Both the position numbers and the translations under genes were made by a program. Source: Aricia agestis (taxonomy: Eukaryota > Arthropoda > Insecta > Lepidoptera > Lycaenidae). Taken from it: a stretch of 64,000 bases of DNA. Shown piece by piece: positions 43,503 to 54,345 of the stretch (the first letter of the stretch is position 1; the number at the start of each line of letters is the position of its first letter). The notes beneath the pieces are model-generated. The model was not told the DNA's origin. It did no database searches and saw only the letters and a program-made list of their open reading frames with translations. The stretch is from positions 13,534,001 through 13,598,000 of the forward strand of contig NC_056421.1 of NCBI RefSeq assembly GCF_905147365.1. The letters run 5' to 3'.

Positions 43503-43651
43503 AGGCCTACTACGAAACCTTTTTGAGACTCAAATAATCGGACGAGAATGCCGCGTCCTGCTCTAACAACGTCATTTCACGTTTGTCAGAGTAGGACGCA
43601 ACATTCTCGTACGATTGTTTGAGTCTCAAAACCGTTTCGTGGTACGGGCCC
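43503..43651. mobile_element. fold-back MITE, GGCCYRCYACGAAAC family
   Basis: The arms GGCCTACTACGAAACC, TTTTTGAGACTCAAATAATC and ACGAGAATGCCGCGTCCTG are mirrored on the right by TAGGACGCAACATTCTCGTA, GAGTCTCAAAACCGTTTCGT and GGTACGGGCC. Almost the entire 149 bp is paired. Confidence 0.75.
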
Positions 43652-43849
43652 TGCATCGTAGCAACACTAAAACTGTATTCATGTTGTATCAAAATACCAA
43701 AATCAGGGTATCGTTATAGGGGCTATTTTCTGTGGTCCGCCGTCCGCGGATAATGAAATCTCAACAAAATCGAAGGCATGTCGGAACGAGTCCACGTCAA
43801 AGCCTCCATATTACAAAAAATGGCGACGTAAAAGTGTAGAAGTGAATAG

Positions 43850-44080
43850 TGATGTGCCTAGTGCCGTATAATTTTTATCGAGATCGATAAAAATTATTAC
43901 TATCAAGTTGTAAATGTTCTTTTTATTCCTTTCAAAACTTTCAATTTTGTTTTACAGTTGTAATAGAGATGTGCCGAGTGCCAGATTATATTTTATCGCT
44001 GTCCATAAAAAATTTACTACGATCTTGTAAATGTATTTTTATTTTATTTCTTTAAAAACATTTGATTTTGTTTCACTGCA
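43850..44080 (+). repeat. two-unit tandem repeat, about 115 bp
   Basis: GATGTGCCTAGTGCCGTATA ... TTGTAAATGTTC ... CAATTTTGTTTTACAG is followed by GATGTGCCGAGTGCCAGATT ... TTGTAAATGTAT ... TGATTTTGTTTCACTG. The first unit also contains ATCGAGATCGATAAAAAT, a local palindrome. Confidence 0.7.
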
Positions 44081-44221
44081 TTGATAAGTTATGTTGAACG
44101 GTTTTTTTAAGCACATAAGTACGGATTTTATCGCTAAACACTTTCAAACGTCGAACAGAAACGTCGGCAAGTAGAATAGTGCCCCGCGAATAGCCCGTAC
44201 AGATCTAAAAATATATAAATT

Positions 44222-44399
44222 CACTAGATGATGCCCGCAACTCCGTTGCGCCAAAACTCATTTCGGGGATAAAAGCATCCTATGTCCTTTCCCAGGACTC
44301 AAAGTATATTTATACCAAATTTTAGAAAAACCGTTTCAGCAGTTTGAACGTGATAAGGTAGTACAGACCGACACATTTTCGTATTTATAATTATAGTAA
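44222..44399 (+). repeat. CTAGATGATGCCCGCAACTC repeat, copy 2
   Basis: Starts CTAGATGATGCCCGCAACTC, contains CCTATGTCCTTTCCCAGGAC and TTTTCGTATTTATAATTATA. No CAGA microsatellite remains. Confidence 0.65.
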
Positions 44400-44773
44400 G
44401 AATCGTTGTTTACGTTACATAATATTATACCTATAATATTACGAGTTCTCATGACTATAGCACGTAAATGCTAAACACGTTAATACAATACTTGACACAG
44501 ATCTAATTGGAGCTAAACAAGAGCAATGCCAGTAATTTGATCCCAGCTATCAGATTAATTAAACCATTCATTATTATAAACCTACTCTCATTACCTAACC
44601 ATAAATTAGGAGATTAATTATATTTGTCAATAGCAGACTATCAGAATTTAACCTGAGTGTTTGGCCTGACTTTTGGAAATAGCACTAATATTGGCTAAGG
44701 TCTGCTAAGGTTTAAATAAAATAAACTATAAAGACGTCGCGCGTCGACAAAAAGGTCCTTTGGACATCTCTTT

Positions 44774-45000
44774 TTAGGGTTCCGTAGCCAAATGGTAAAA
44801 AACGGAACCCTTATAGATTCGTCATGTCTGTCTGTCTGTCCGTCCGTATGTCACAGCCACTTTTCTCCGAAACTATAAGAGCTATACTATTCAAACTTGG
44901 TAAGTAGATGTAGTCTGTAAACCGCTTAAAGATTTTGATACAAAAATTTTAGGGGTCCCCATAGATACAACTGAAACAAAAAAAAATTTTTTTTATGTAA
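44774..45000 (+). repeat. GGGTTCCGTAGCCAAATGGT repeat
   Basis: Begins TTTAGGGTTCCGTAGCCAAA, has GTCTGTCTGTCTGTCCGTCC, CCACTTTTCTCCGAAACTAT and AGGGGTCCCCATAGATACA. Related in its start to the GGGTTCCGTACCC family but with a different body, which is also common in Lepidoptera. Confidence 0.65.
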
Positions 45001-45790
45001 GTCTTTCTAATTAGAATTTCCTTGCGGCTTCGCCTGCGTATTCCTTTTTAACTTCCTGATGTTTTTTTGCCTATGGCTATGATACTCTCGCTTGTTATTG
45101 GTAAAATATTAATATATTGTAATATCATGTATTTTAAATCGATTTAGTAGTAGATCCAGATGTAGGAAACAACGTCACAATCTCACAAACTTTAGTTTAA
45201 TAATAATTTATTTAAAACAATAATAATATTATAAATTCAGTTTTATCTGTCTAATTAATGAATAAATAAAATAAAAAAATGTCTAATAGTATACAAAATA
45301 ATATTAAACAAACGATGTAATACAAAGCTTATAACTTCACACACGAGAACATGCAGTATTTCATAACTTCACCGAATTTTATCTCGTTCATATAACTTAT
45401 GTGGAAAATTTTAATCATTAACGCCGCAGCTACACGCTAGCACAAACTATGGGATTTTATGCACAAGTTAGGTCGTAACTTAATTATTATCTACACGGGC
45501 GTTATTAGCGGAATGCGTCTGGCGCCTCTTGTAAATAACAATATTAGCTTTATGATGTATTATAGTTTAACTTTAAACGAGAAAGTCTTGTGTATTCACA
45601 TGTAATTGAAGTGTGTAGGCAACAGCTGTAACTTCCAGGAAAGTAAGCCTAAAGCCGGGATTTTGGGGGTAGCAAGATTTTTTATCTAGAAAACGTGAAT
45701 TTTTTATTTGATCAAAAAAGAGCGTGTATAAAGCACAAGGAGTAGAAAGAGAAACTGCTGTCCAAAATGTTGACGAGGCGTCGTGACTCG
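45001..45790. other. anonymous AT-rich DNA
   Basis: A short fragment AATTTCCTTGCGGCTTCGCC near 45016 resembles common module starts. Otherwise nothing. Confidence 0.35.
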
Positions 45791-46009
45791 TGACGCAATC
45801 CATACTAATATTATAAATGTGAAAGTTTGTCTGTCTGTCTGTTTGTTAACTCTTCGCACCCTTTGGGCTGAACTGATATTGCTGTTTAGGATGCGGATTC
45901 TGTAAGTCCCGGAAAAGGACAAAAGACACTTTTCATTCCCGAAAATGTACGGTTCCGACGCGATAAACTAATTTGGCGCAACGGAGTTGCGGGCGTCATC
46001 TAGTATTAA
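45791..46009 (-). repeat. CTAGATGACGCCCGCAACTC repeat, copy 3 (minus)
   Basis: Minus strand starts ACTAGATGACGCCCGCAACT; the plus strand carries ATATTATAAATGTGAAAGTT and GTCTGTCTGTCTGTTTG at the other end. Confidence 0.7.
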
Positions 46010-46430
46010 TATTATTTTGACCCTCTTTTTAACATGATCATTAAATTTCATTCTCAACGCGCCGAAAGAAGATTTACTTCAAAAATATCGATATCGATAC
46101 TTGCGTCCATCCCGGCCTAGCTCGAGTAGGCAGTACAAAGGGACTATTGTGTTATATTAGCGGCAAAAAATAAGGTCTCGGAGCGGGCAGATGAAAGAAT
46201 TAGCCCGACCTTCTTAGTTAATTGTGTATTTTAGTTAATTCTCTTGGCCTGTAGATTCAATTAAAGATCGGCTTTGTGTCTTAATACAGTCTCGGTCTAT
46301 GTAATTGGGGCGGCCTTTCTTTAATTGGAAATTATAATTTGTATGCCATTGAATTTTGTATTTTTGTCCAATTTCTAAGAAGCAAGATGTGTGCTTCTAG
46401 CTGGTAGGTCTGAGGATCAGCGTATATCCA
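46010..46430. other. anonymous DNA
   Basis: No recognised gene or repeat. Confidence 0.35.
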
Positions 46431-46874
46431 TTTTTAGGGTTCCGTACCCAAAGGGTAAAAAAGGACTAAGACTTCGTTGTCTGTCCGTCTGTCTGTCTGT
46501 CTGTCGCCAGGCTGTAACTCAAGAACCGCTTTAGCTAGACATCTGAAATTTTCACAGATTGTGTATATCTGTTGCCGCTATAACAACAAATACAAAAAAA
46601 AAAAAATATTTAAGGGGGGCTCCCATACAACAAACGTGTTTTTTTTGGCCTTTTTTGCTCGATATCAATAATGGCAATAGCCTACCTATTGCCATCTTAC
46701 TTGAAATTTTCACAAAGGCCTAAAATATATGTGTACTTTAATAATTAATTATAATATTTAAATAAAATAAAAATTTAATCCCATACAAAAAACACAATTT
46801 TTGGCCAATTTTTGCTGTATAACGGTACGGAACCCTTCGTGCGCGAGTCCGACTCGCACTTGGCCGGTTTTTAA
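46431..46874 (+). mobile_element. GGGTTCCGTAC microsatellite-bearing repeat, copy 3
   Basis: Full-length plus copy from TTTTTAGGGTTCCGTACCCA to CGCACTTGGCCGGTTTTTAA, with GTCTGTCTGTCTGTCTGTCG inside. Confidence 0.85.
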
Positions 46875-47085
46875 ATAACGCGAACGTCGTCGTCGCGCCA
46901 AAAGCAACCCAGTACAATCCTGAATCGCTCTATCGAAGTTTGTGTAAAAGTTAGGTGTTGTAAAAGGAGTTGTCAAACGCCTGAAATGACAACTGCTTTC
47001 TCAATCGGAAGATCTGCCTTTGAAGCTATCAAGCATATTCTCACTACATACATGGCAAAACAACAATGTCGGATAAGCTAGTAAT

Positions 47086-47251
47086 CAGTGATTCCCAACC
47101 TGTGGTCCGAGTATTTGTTTGGGGGTCCGCGGTGTCATCTCTGGACCATACGTAATCGAATTTTTTTTGCTGTTTTTTTTATTAAGGGGGTCCATGAAAA
47201 CCGTGCTTTACTTGCTGGGGGTCCGTGGCTGAAAAAGGTTGAGAAACACTG
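47086..47251. mobile_element. hAT-type MITE, CAGTGATTCCCAACC ends
   Basis: The termini CAGTGATTCCCAACCTGTGG and AAAAAGGTTGAGAAACACTG are inverted copies of the classic hAT end. AGCTAGTA/AGCTAGTT-like sequence is present on both sides, an eroded 8-base duplication. GGGGGTCCGCGGTG and GGGGGTCCGTGGC recur inside. Confidence 0.7.
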
Positions 47252-47715
47252 AGCTAGTTCAATAAACATCATTTCCAAATTCCAACCAATGATAAATATT
47301 ACAATCCAACCAACAGTAAATAGTAGTAATTAACTAATTTATAGTTCATAATAAAGCTAAATAGTGCAGTTAGTTACCTTAACTATTTAGTGTTTAGTCT
47401 GTTTAACCTTTAACTATTTAACTGAACTGTATGATTTCGTGACATAAGCTCCGGTCACATTCTTGTACCGGTTTGAGATTAGCTCTGAGTTTTGGAGCAG
47501 TAGGATATTGACCCTTATGTTGTTTGCAATAAGGTATTGTAAGAGGTAGAATATCTGTGAATAAATGTTGTAGCCCAGGGGTTCGTTTTGTCCACAGTTT
47601 TGTTTTAGAACAATGCCCGGATTCCGTTATTTCAATCTTACATCAAATGATCAATACAGCTTCGATCAAGTCTGGGTTCTAGAAAGTAACAAAACCGTAC
47701 CAAAACTCTTCTATT

Positions 47716-47940
47716 TAAAAAATCAGCCAAGTCCGAGTCGGACTCGCGCATGAAGGGTTTCGTACCGTTATAGAGCAAAAATAGGCCAAAAATTGTGTTT
47801 TTGTATGGGAGCCCCCCTTAAATATTAATATTATTTTGTTTTAAGTACTTGTTATTATAGCGGCAAGTGATATGTAACACAATCTGTGAAAATTTCGCAA
47901 GTCTAGCTATAGCGGTTCTTGAGATACAGCCTGGCGACAT
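47716..47940 (-). mobile_element. GGGTTCCGTAC microsatellite-bearing repeat, copy 4, truncated
   Basis: Minus-strand copy that starts AAAATCAGCCAAGTCCGAGT and stops at GAGATACAGCCTGGCGACAT, lacking the microsatellite and GGGTTCC end. Confidence 0.8.
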
Positions 47941-49115
47941 TTGCATTATATATACGCGTACGCCTGCGTGTGTTTCAAGCACGAGTTGTAGTCTGAATGT
48001 TCTTTACTTTTGGATATAGAAGACCGAAATATTCTTATAATTCGATCTTCAGCAAAACCACATACTCCTCCTTTATGTCTCTTAGTGATGTACATGTTGG
48101 ATGCATTTCAAAGGGCGCGTCATTATGGTAAACACCGTTGCGTGTGTGTTTTAATGATTTGTGTGTTTGTGTTCTGTCGGTCTTTGTGCTGGTGTCGACA
48201 GTTCTGTACAGAGCTCCGTTTAATAATACACGACACACAATAAAGAAGACGATGGTGCAAGGCACAGAAGAACATTTTAAAAATGAACTATAGTGTGACC
48301 AATTTAAGCACAACCTTCGTAGTATACTAAATATATGCTACGAGAGTCACGCTTTAAGTGGTCAGAGTATAGTCAAAACTAATTTCTTTAAAAGTAAATA
48401 TAACGACAGATCGATCCATCAAAAAATTATTATTTGAAAAATAACAATTTCCTACGCAATGAAAACAACGAGGCCGGATTTTAGGAAGCCAAAGGAAAAC
48501 TTTGGTAGTCTATGTGGTTAAATCGTCTGTAACGGCGAAGCTTATACTGATCTAATTTTAATGAATCGAGGTATCAAAACGTTGGCAATAATGTTACAGA
48601 CAGACCACTGCAGTAAGACAAGCTCTAGCCTGGATGCAAACGTAGTCGTAACGTACCGAGGTTTGCTTGTTTACATGATTCTCACAGCCTCTCCTGTAAA
48701 CTTGTCATTTTGCATTTTAGTTTATAGGCTAAATTCGTTTATGTGTGCTCAAAAACCGTCGCGAAATCACCTGTCATTCCCAAAAAAAACAAAGAAGGCG
48801 ATAACTTACCCTCGCTTCCGCGTATAACTTGTCCCTCACGTAAATGGACATTCGCCAGAGCACGGCTCACAGATTCCCACGCGAACCCCGAGCTATGCAG
48901 AATGTGATTGCGTATGGTGCGCTATGGATACTCCTTTATGGAAGTCGGTTAAAAACATGCAAAACCATGAATACCATAACAAGTAAGTTATGTATCGTTA
49001 TGAGAGTAATATCGATTATATCGATTCATCATCATCATCTTTCCCACGGTAAACGATTTGATCGGACTGATCGTGCAGAAAGGACAAAATGAGTCCGCTG
49101 CGATCGGCCTGCCTC
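47941..49115. other. anonymous DNA with one imperfect hairpin
   Basis: At 48296-48362 GACCAATTTAAGCACAACCT and TCGTAGTATA pair with GTGACTCTCGTAGCATATA-type complement, a decayed fold-back. No gene recognised. Confidence 0.4.
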
Positions 49116-49236
49116 AGGCCGGCAACGCAGCTGCAACTCTTCTGATGTTGCGACTTGCGAGTGTCCATGGGCGACGGTAGTTGCTTACCATCAGGTGGCC
49201 CGTTTGCTCATTTGTCCTCAATTTTATTTTAAAAAA
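49116..49236 (+). mobile_element. 3' fragment of the GTTTGCCCCCTTA-tail retroposon
   Basis: AGGCCGGCAACGCAGCTGCA, GTGTCCATGGGCGACGGTAG and CATCAGGTGGCCCGTTTGCT; 5' truncated. Confidence 0.7.
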
Positions 49237-49342
49237 GTTCGGAATGATTGCAATTAGTCCGACCGGATTGATAAGCCTATTAATTATATGGGAGCCTTCA
49301 GACATCGGAGAAGTTAGATCTAAAACGTTTATTAGAACGGAG

Positions 49343-49637
49343 TTTGGCGTAAAGGGGGCTAGACAGAACGATATTTGACCTCCATTTGACCTCGATATTT
49401 TTTATTAGTACCTGCAATCTGCATGGTAGGGGCAGAGGGCTATGATAATATTCCTGTGCGTCAACTAGATGGCGTTTTTTTTAAATAAACAGCGACGCGT
49501 TGTTAGTATTCCTGGGCGTCAATAGATGGCGTTTTTTAATATTTTTTTTAGTGTATATGTATATTATACAGGTTTTTTGAACATAAGAAATAACTTCGTT
49601 CCATTCGGGTGCCCCTTGACACCTCTCTAGTTTTATT
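49343..49637 (+). repeat. unclassified dispersed repeat Q, copy 1
   Basis: Shares with 56066-56360 GGCTAGACAGAACGATATTT, AGGGGCAGAGGGC, GTGCGTCAACTAGATGGCG, AACAGCGACGCGTTGTTAGT, ATAAGAAATAACTTCGTTCC and CCCTTGACACCTCTC. The AGATGGCG word occurs twice in each copy. No coding capacity. Confidence 0.75.
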
Positions 49638-50297
49638 ATTTGTCCGGGTTTCCCCGGCATTGTCCCATTTTTAAGGGCGTCGTCCGGGATTCAAAAAGGT
49701 GAAAAACCATTACCTCCTTACTGCTCTTATATTACGTACTGGTAAACTTACCTGTAACAATAAAATCACAATAAGTAAACAATAAATTAATTATTCATTC
49801 ATATTTAAATAGAAATCTACAGTCAGTAATAGATTGAATATATGTACTTGAGAGACTATTCCACAGAACTGTCAATCTTATCTTCCTTCAAGATCTCATA
49901 ATATTACATGTGGATGCAACTCCTAGTATGCAATGATAACAATAAAATTACATGATTTCTGTAACTTTTCTAGTGGCTTAGACTATAGTTTGACAATAGT
50001 CGTGACTACAGTAATAAACTGTTGCCCGTGACTCCGCCTGTTGGCCAATCGCCAGTTTCGATAACTGAGCGGTCGAGATACCTCATATCTTGACTGTTAT
50101 TTATTGTCTGCCTGTTTGTAAACAATCTTCGCGTTTTTAGGGCTTCGAACCGAATAGGTAGAATAAGTGGTTCATGTAAAAATGGTTTATTATAATTTTC
50201 TTTCTGAAACTTATCAAATGGTCTTTGGAAAAAGGATTTTTAAATTTTTTAGGCACGATTCACTACCTTATAAACGCGAACATGTCCTAACATTAAA
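49638..50297. other. anonymous DNA
   Basis: No recognised gene or repeat. Confidence 0.35.
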
Positions 50298-50603
50298 GGG
50301 CATCCACAAATTACGTGGTGTTTTTTTTTTTGACCCCGCCTCCCCCCTGGTGAGATTTCGTGAGATTTTATTCAACCCCCCCTCCCCCCCACAAATTTAA
50401 GCTACAACAAATTACGCTTACGATTAAATCTTAAGCATACGTACAATCTGGACGAAATGGACCAAAATAGTATTATTTTGTTGAGAGAAAAAATTTAGTA
50501 ACATTTGCCGAGACCCTCCCCCCCTCCCCCAACGTGAGATTAAATGAGATTTGAATCGACCCCCTCCCCCCCTAAACACCTCACGTAATTTGTGGACGCC
50601 CCC
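50298..50603. mobile_element. MITE with G/C-tract arms, GGGCATCCACAAATTACGT ends
   Basis: The left end GGGCATCCACAAATTACGTG and right end CACGTAATTTGTGGACGCCC are inverted. Next to each lie C-rich tracts (CCCCGCCTCCCCCCTGG; ACCCCCTCCCCCCC) around GAGATT words, and TAA/TAAA on both outer sides. This end is known from a MITE family found across insects and other animals; superfamily uncertain. Confidence 0.75.
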
Positions 50604-51689
50604 TAAATAAATACGAAAGGTCGTAGCCTGTCTCAGTACCCTCATCACGCTTACACTTTTAATAAAATGCGCTTTTGATAAAATTTGGAATAGGACAATA
50701 GGCATGATGACTATTTTTTTTTCTTATCGGTAATTGAAAGACTTAAAAAATAGAAACATCGTTGAAAGAATGGCTCTGATAAGATAGCTTAAAAATTCAC
50801 CAAGATATGACAATTCAAATATCTCATAAAAAAGACCTGCTCGAAACGCTCCATACAAAGTGCTACGAAAGCATGACGCCAGTATTTCGTAGTTTGTACG
50901 CATCGGGAGACAACTTTGTTCGACAGGTATATTAAATATTGCGTTTATGAAAGTGGTTTCATAACAAAAGTTGCTTTTAATTGCATAAGTTATTAAATTG
51001 TATACAAATATTAAGAAATTTAATTGAAAAAAAATTCGACTTGAATGTCCAACTTTGAAGGCCAAGCTGATATTTTGGGAACACTTATTTTTTACCGTGA
51101 TTTCTTTATTTTATTAACAAAATTCGCTAATCTTTGACCTTGTCATCATCCCTATTCTAGGATAGTTTCTATCTCCGAAAAATGTACAGTTTGTGTGCTA
51201 AACAAACGGACAACATCTACTAATAATAAATCCATCCACCCAGCTACAATATTAAAAGCTATGCGCAATATAGTCCTGTCAATTGTCATAACTCATAATA
51301 TTATATCTACACGGTAATACGACACGGGCCGGCGGGCAAGGATTGGACACGTGTCGGTGTCCCGGATGTCCGGGTTTTCCGGGATAGACGAGATCGATTA
51401 CGGACATGTTCTTATTTCAGAATAATATCTGTTACAAAAATACACGTCTATGTACAGTACGTAGACTACGTAGGTACTCTATTTACGTAGCATGCTTTAA
51501 ATAAAACTTTTATTAGAGAAAAAAGTCAGTAAAGATATTAATTAATTAATCATCGACATAATATACGAGTACCACTAGCATATAGTAATGTGTTACCACT
51601 GGCGTATAACAAAAGTGGTAACTGGTAATGGAACTATGTTTGTTTGGTGCTATGCTGCGAAAAAAAATTCGTTGTGGTTTCTAGAATTA
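50604..51689. other. anonymous DNA
   Basis: No recognised gene or repeat. Confidence 0.35.
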
Positions 51690-51827
51690 AGAGAGGCCTG
51701 TTTCACCACTTCCTGATAAGTGACGAATCCACCAATTAACTTGACAGATCGATTAGTATGGAGAATCTGTCAAAAAAGTTGTGATTAGCCTATTCGGCAC
51801 CTTATCAGGAAGTGGTGAGATAGGGCC
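51690..51827. mobile_element. fold-back MITE, GGGCCTGTTTCACC family, copy D
   Basis: GGCCTGTTTCACCACTTCCT and the mirror ATCAGGAAGTGGTGAGATAG, with the inner TTAACTTGACAGAT and AATCTGTCAAAAAAGTTGTG shared with copies A and C. Confidence 0.75.
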
Positions 51828-52138
51828 CAATTACTTGATGCTCTTTATCCTTCAGATACAATAGGATAGTTTTCACACTAGATGGCAGCTGTTAATAAAA
51901 AGTTTTGTTCGACGTTTGACCACGTTAACTGTCAATATTCTGATATGACGTGTGCTGCGTGTACAACATGTCGGATCGGTCGGAATATTTACTGTATGCC
52001 TTCGAATAATAAAAACTAAGGAAGAGTAGGTCCGTCAAAAAAATTGCACAAGAGGCTACAAAATGTGACCCGAATACATGCATACTTTATGCATGTATGT
52101 TTGCAGTTATAGTTAAAGTAAGTTAGTGCAAACCAACC
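51828..52138. other. anonymous DNA with a repeat fragment
   Basis: TTTTGTTCGACGTTTGACCA through GTCAATATTCTGATATGACG resembles 43407-43450. TACATGCATACTTTATGCAT is a short inverted word. Confidence 0.35.
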
Positions 52139-52577
52139 TTAAGAGCTCACCTGACTCTAAAAATCAAACATCGTCCTTCTCTCTTCACACTCATGCCCGT
52201 CTTTTATATGTCAGGTGAAAAAGGACGGCGCGGAATCATCGCCGAGTTAGTTTTACTTGAATAAAAGATGAACTATAATGATTATGAAAAAAGTGTTTTC
52301 AGCAAATTTAGGTTTTATCAATAACTTTTTAGATATTAAAAAATATTAAAGAAAAGACAGCAAACTTCGAAGATCCAAGCAAAAATGTGTCTAAAACAAG
52401 GTTTTTTGTAAAAAAAAGAAACTATCGAGCATTTTTTGAGTAATCGTGTTTTCGTCTTGAGCATTTAATCTTTATGAACTGAAGTTACTTGTGTCAAAAA
52501 ATCAGTTTTCTAGACCTTACAGATTTTGAGATCTAGGTTAAAGTATGTAGTCAAGTTAGGGTCATATGGGCTCTTAA
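52139..52577 (+). mobile_element. TTAA MITE (ATCAAACATCGTCCTTC family), copy 2
   Basis: TTAAGAGCTCACCTGACTCT at the left and AGGGTCATATGGGCTCTTAA at the right are imperfect inverted ends, each with TTAA. The interior includes AGACAGCAAACTTCGAAGAT and TGTGTCTAAAACAAGG, matching 62578 in reverse. Non-coding. Confidence 0.75.
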
Positions 52578-53094
52578 TATAAGTGACAATTATTATTGTC
52601 AACGGTTTTATTTCGTAAATTTGAGAGTGTTTCGTAGCTTTTGTAATATTGTAGTGTGCGAAAATCGAGATCCAAATAATTCGAAACGGTTGAAGTAAGG
52701 GAGTTACGTATCCTTAGTTTTTTTATTCGTAGCTATATGCCCTCTGTTTCGACCTTTCATTACATTCAGTATTAACAGTTTTTGATTTGCATCGTAAGTT
52801 GACATAACCTCCTCCTTTTTGGAAGTGGGATAAAAATACAATTAACTTTTCACAAACACAGTGCCACAATACAACCTATAAACAGTATAACATACGTGAG
52901 TCCCGGGATCCCGGGGCGTCAGCTTGCGACTGTACATAACCCTTCTCACGATCGCCTGACAATCGTACCCCACACCCCCAAGGGGTATGATAAATGGTCT
53001 AGACTAAATCTCGTAGGGACCAAACTTATTGACTAGGTGTCGCCCGAGGCGTAGTTGCTTACTGGTTAATTTTGGCGATTTGAAGGGGTACGTT
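52578..53094. other. anonymous DNA
   Basis: CATAACCTCCTCCTTTTTGG at about 52804 is a minus-strand fragment of the ACCGACTTCC family. Nothing else recognised. Confidence 0.35.
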
Positions 53095-53575
53095 TTAAGA
53101 GGATTCCACACCGCCCTTTTTTCCATACAAACGTTGTCCCCTGTTTCCTCCCTGGATAATGCTAGTAGAGTTATAATTTTTTTCCTGAATATCTACGGCC
53201 ACTAATACAATGTCCCTATGTTTTCTTTTTTTTTATAATTTAATTATTAAATAAGATATGAACGTTCAAAAACCCAAAAAAATGGCCAGATTTTCCGCTG
53301 TGTTCAAACGTCCAGAAAACAGATTTGGCTAGATTATACAAAAAAAGCAAAACATAGGAACACAGCTCAAGCCTTTTTTTAATCTTTAATGAAAAAAGTA
53401 CTTAAATCGGTTAAGTTTTGGAGAAGGAATCAGGGGACAACGAATCGTTGATTTTCTGGATTTTCTGCAGTTGTCTCTATCGCGTTCTGCGGTATAGGCT
53501 TGAGGTAAGGGAGACAGCTATAGATATTACACGTACTTTTTTTTCATTTCTCTAGCCCCTGTTGTATCCTCTTAA
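53095..53575 (+). mobile_element. TTAA-flanked MITE, GAGGATTCCACA family, copy C
   Basis: Bounded by TTAAGAGGATTCCACACCGC and TTGTATCCTCTTAA, 481 bases; nearly identical to copy B (27087-27567) over its whole length, so both moved recently relative to copy A. Confidence 0.8.
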
Positions 53576-53619
53576 GAAGTGAGTATTTTCGTGTCAGGTT
53601 AGGTTAGTCTGTCATAGCA

Positions 53620-53717
53620 TAGTGGGTGTAAAAAAATTAAGAGATGATACTAAAGGGTGTGCATACAGTGTTCCTTTAATGGAGTTCATTGTGAAAGTAG
53701 CAGTGCTGAAAGAGTTT
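53620..53717 (+). mobile_element. single arm of the CAGGGTGTAACAAAA palindromic MITE
   Basis: GGGTGTAAAAAAATTAAGAG, GTGTTCCTTTAATGGAGTTC and TGTGAAAGTAGCAGTGCTGA correspond to one arm of 63368-63625; the second arm is absent. Confidence 0.6.
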
Positions 53718-53731
53718 TATTAGGTTTACTA

Positions 53732-54345
53732 GCTGTTGCCCGCGACTTCGTCCGCGTGGACTTTAGTTTATAGTTGTTCCCGTACATCGATTGAATCGTT
53801 TACGCGCAAATCAGAAAAGTGTATTGTATGGGAATCGCACATTTTTCCGGGACAAAAAACAGTCCTTGTCCCAGATTCAAATTAGTATCCCCAATCTCCA
53901 TGCCAAATTTCCTCAAAATAGATTAAATAGTTTAGGCGAGAATGATAAAAGTTTATTGTGCGGGAACCGTATATTTTCCTGCATAAAAAGTATCCCTTGT
54001 CCTTTCCCGAGACTAAAAGTATTGCCATACCAAATTTCATCAAAATAGTTTAGGCGAATATAATCATAAAAGTTTATTGTGCGGGAACCGTACATTTTCC
54101 GGGACAAAATTAGTATTCCTTGTCCTTTCCCGAGACTCAAAGTATCTCGATACCAAATTCCATCAAAATAGATTGAATAGTTTATGCACAAATCATAAAA
54201 GTATTTTGTGCAGTAACCGTACATTTTTCCGAGACAAAATGTATCCTTTGTTCTTTTTCGGGACTCAAAGTATCTTTATACCAAATTTCAGCAAAATGGG
54301 TCCAGCTGTTTACGCGTGATGTCGTGACCACGCGAAATAAATATA
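53732..54345 (+). repeat. tandem array of the CCCGCAACTC/CCCGCGACTTC module
   Basis: Opens CTAGCTGTTGCCCGCGACTT and then repeats a unit of about 120-132 bp four times; GGGAAYCG..CATTTTYC occurs near 53830, 53962, 54083 and 54212, each followed by a CCTTGTCC...GAGACTCAAAGTAT-type segment. Tandem growth inside an interspersed repeat is unusual among the other copies here. Confidence 0.75.

Noticed and set aside
50424..50705. 93-codon frame on the minus strand with a glycine-rich stretch
   Set aside because: Glycines come from the G/C tracts of the MITE at 50298-50603.
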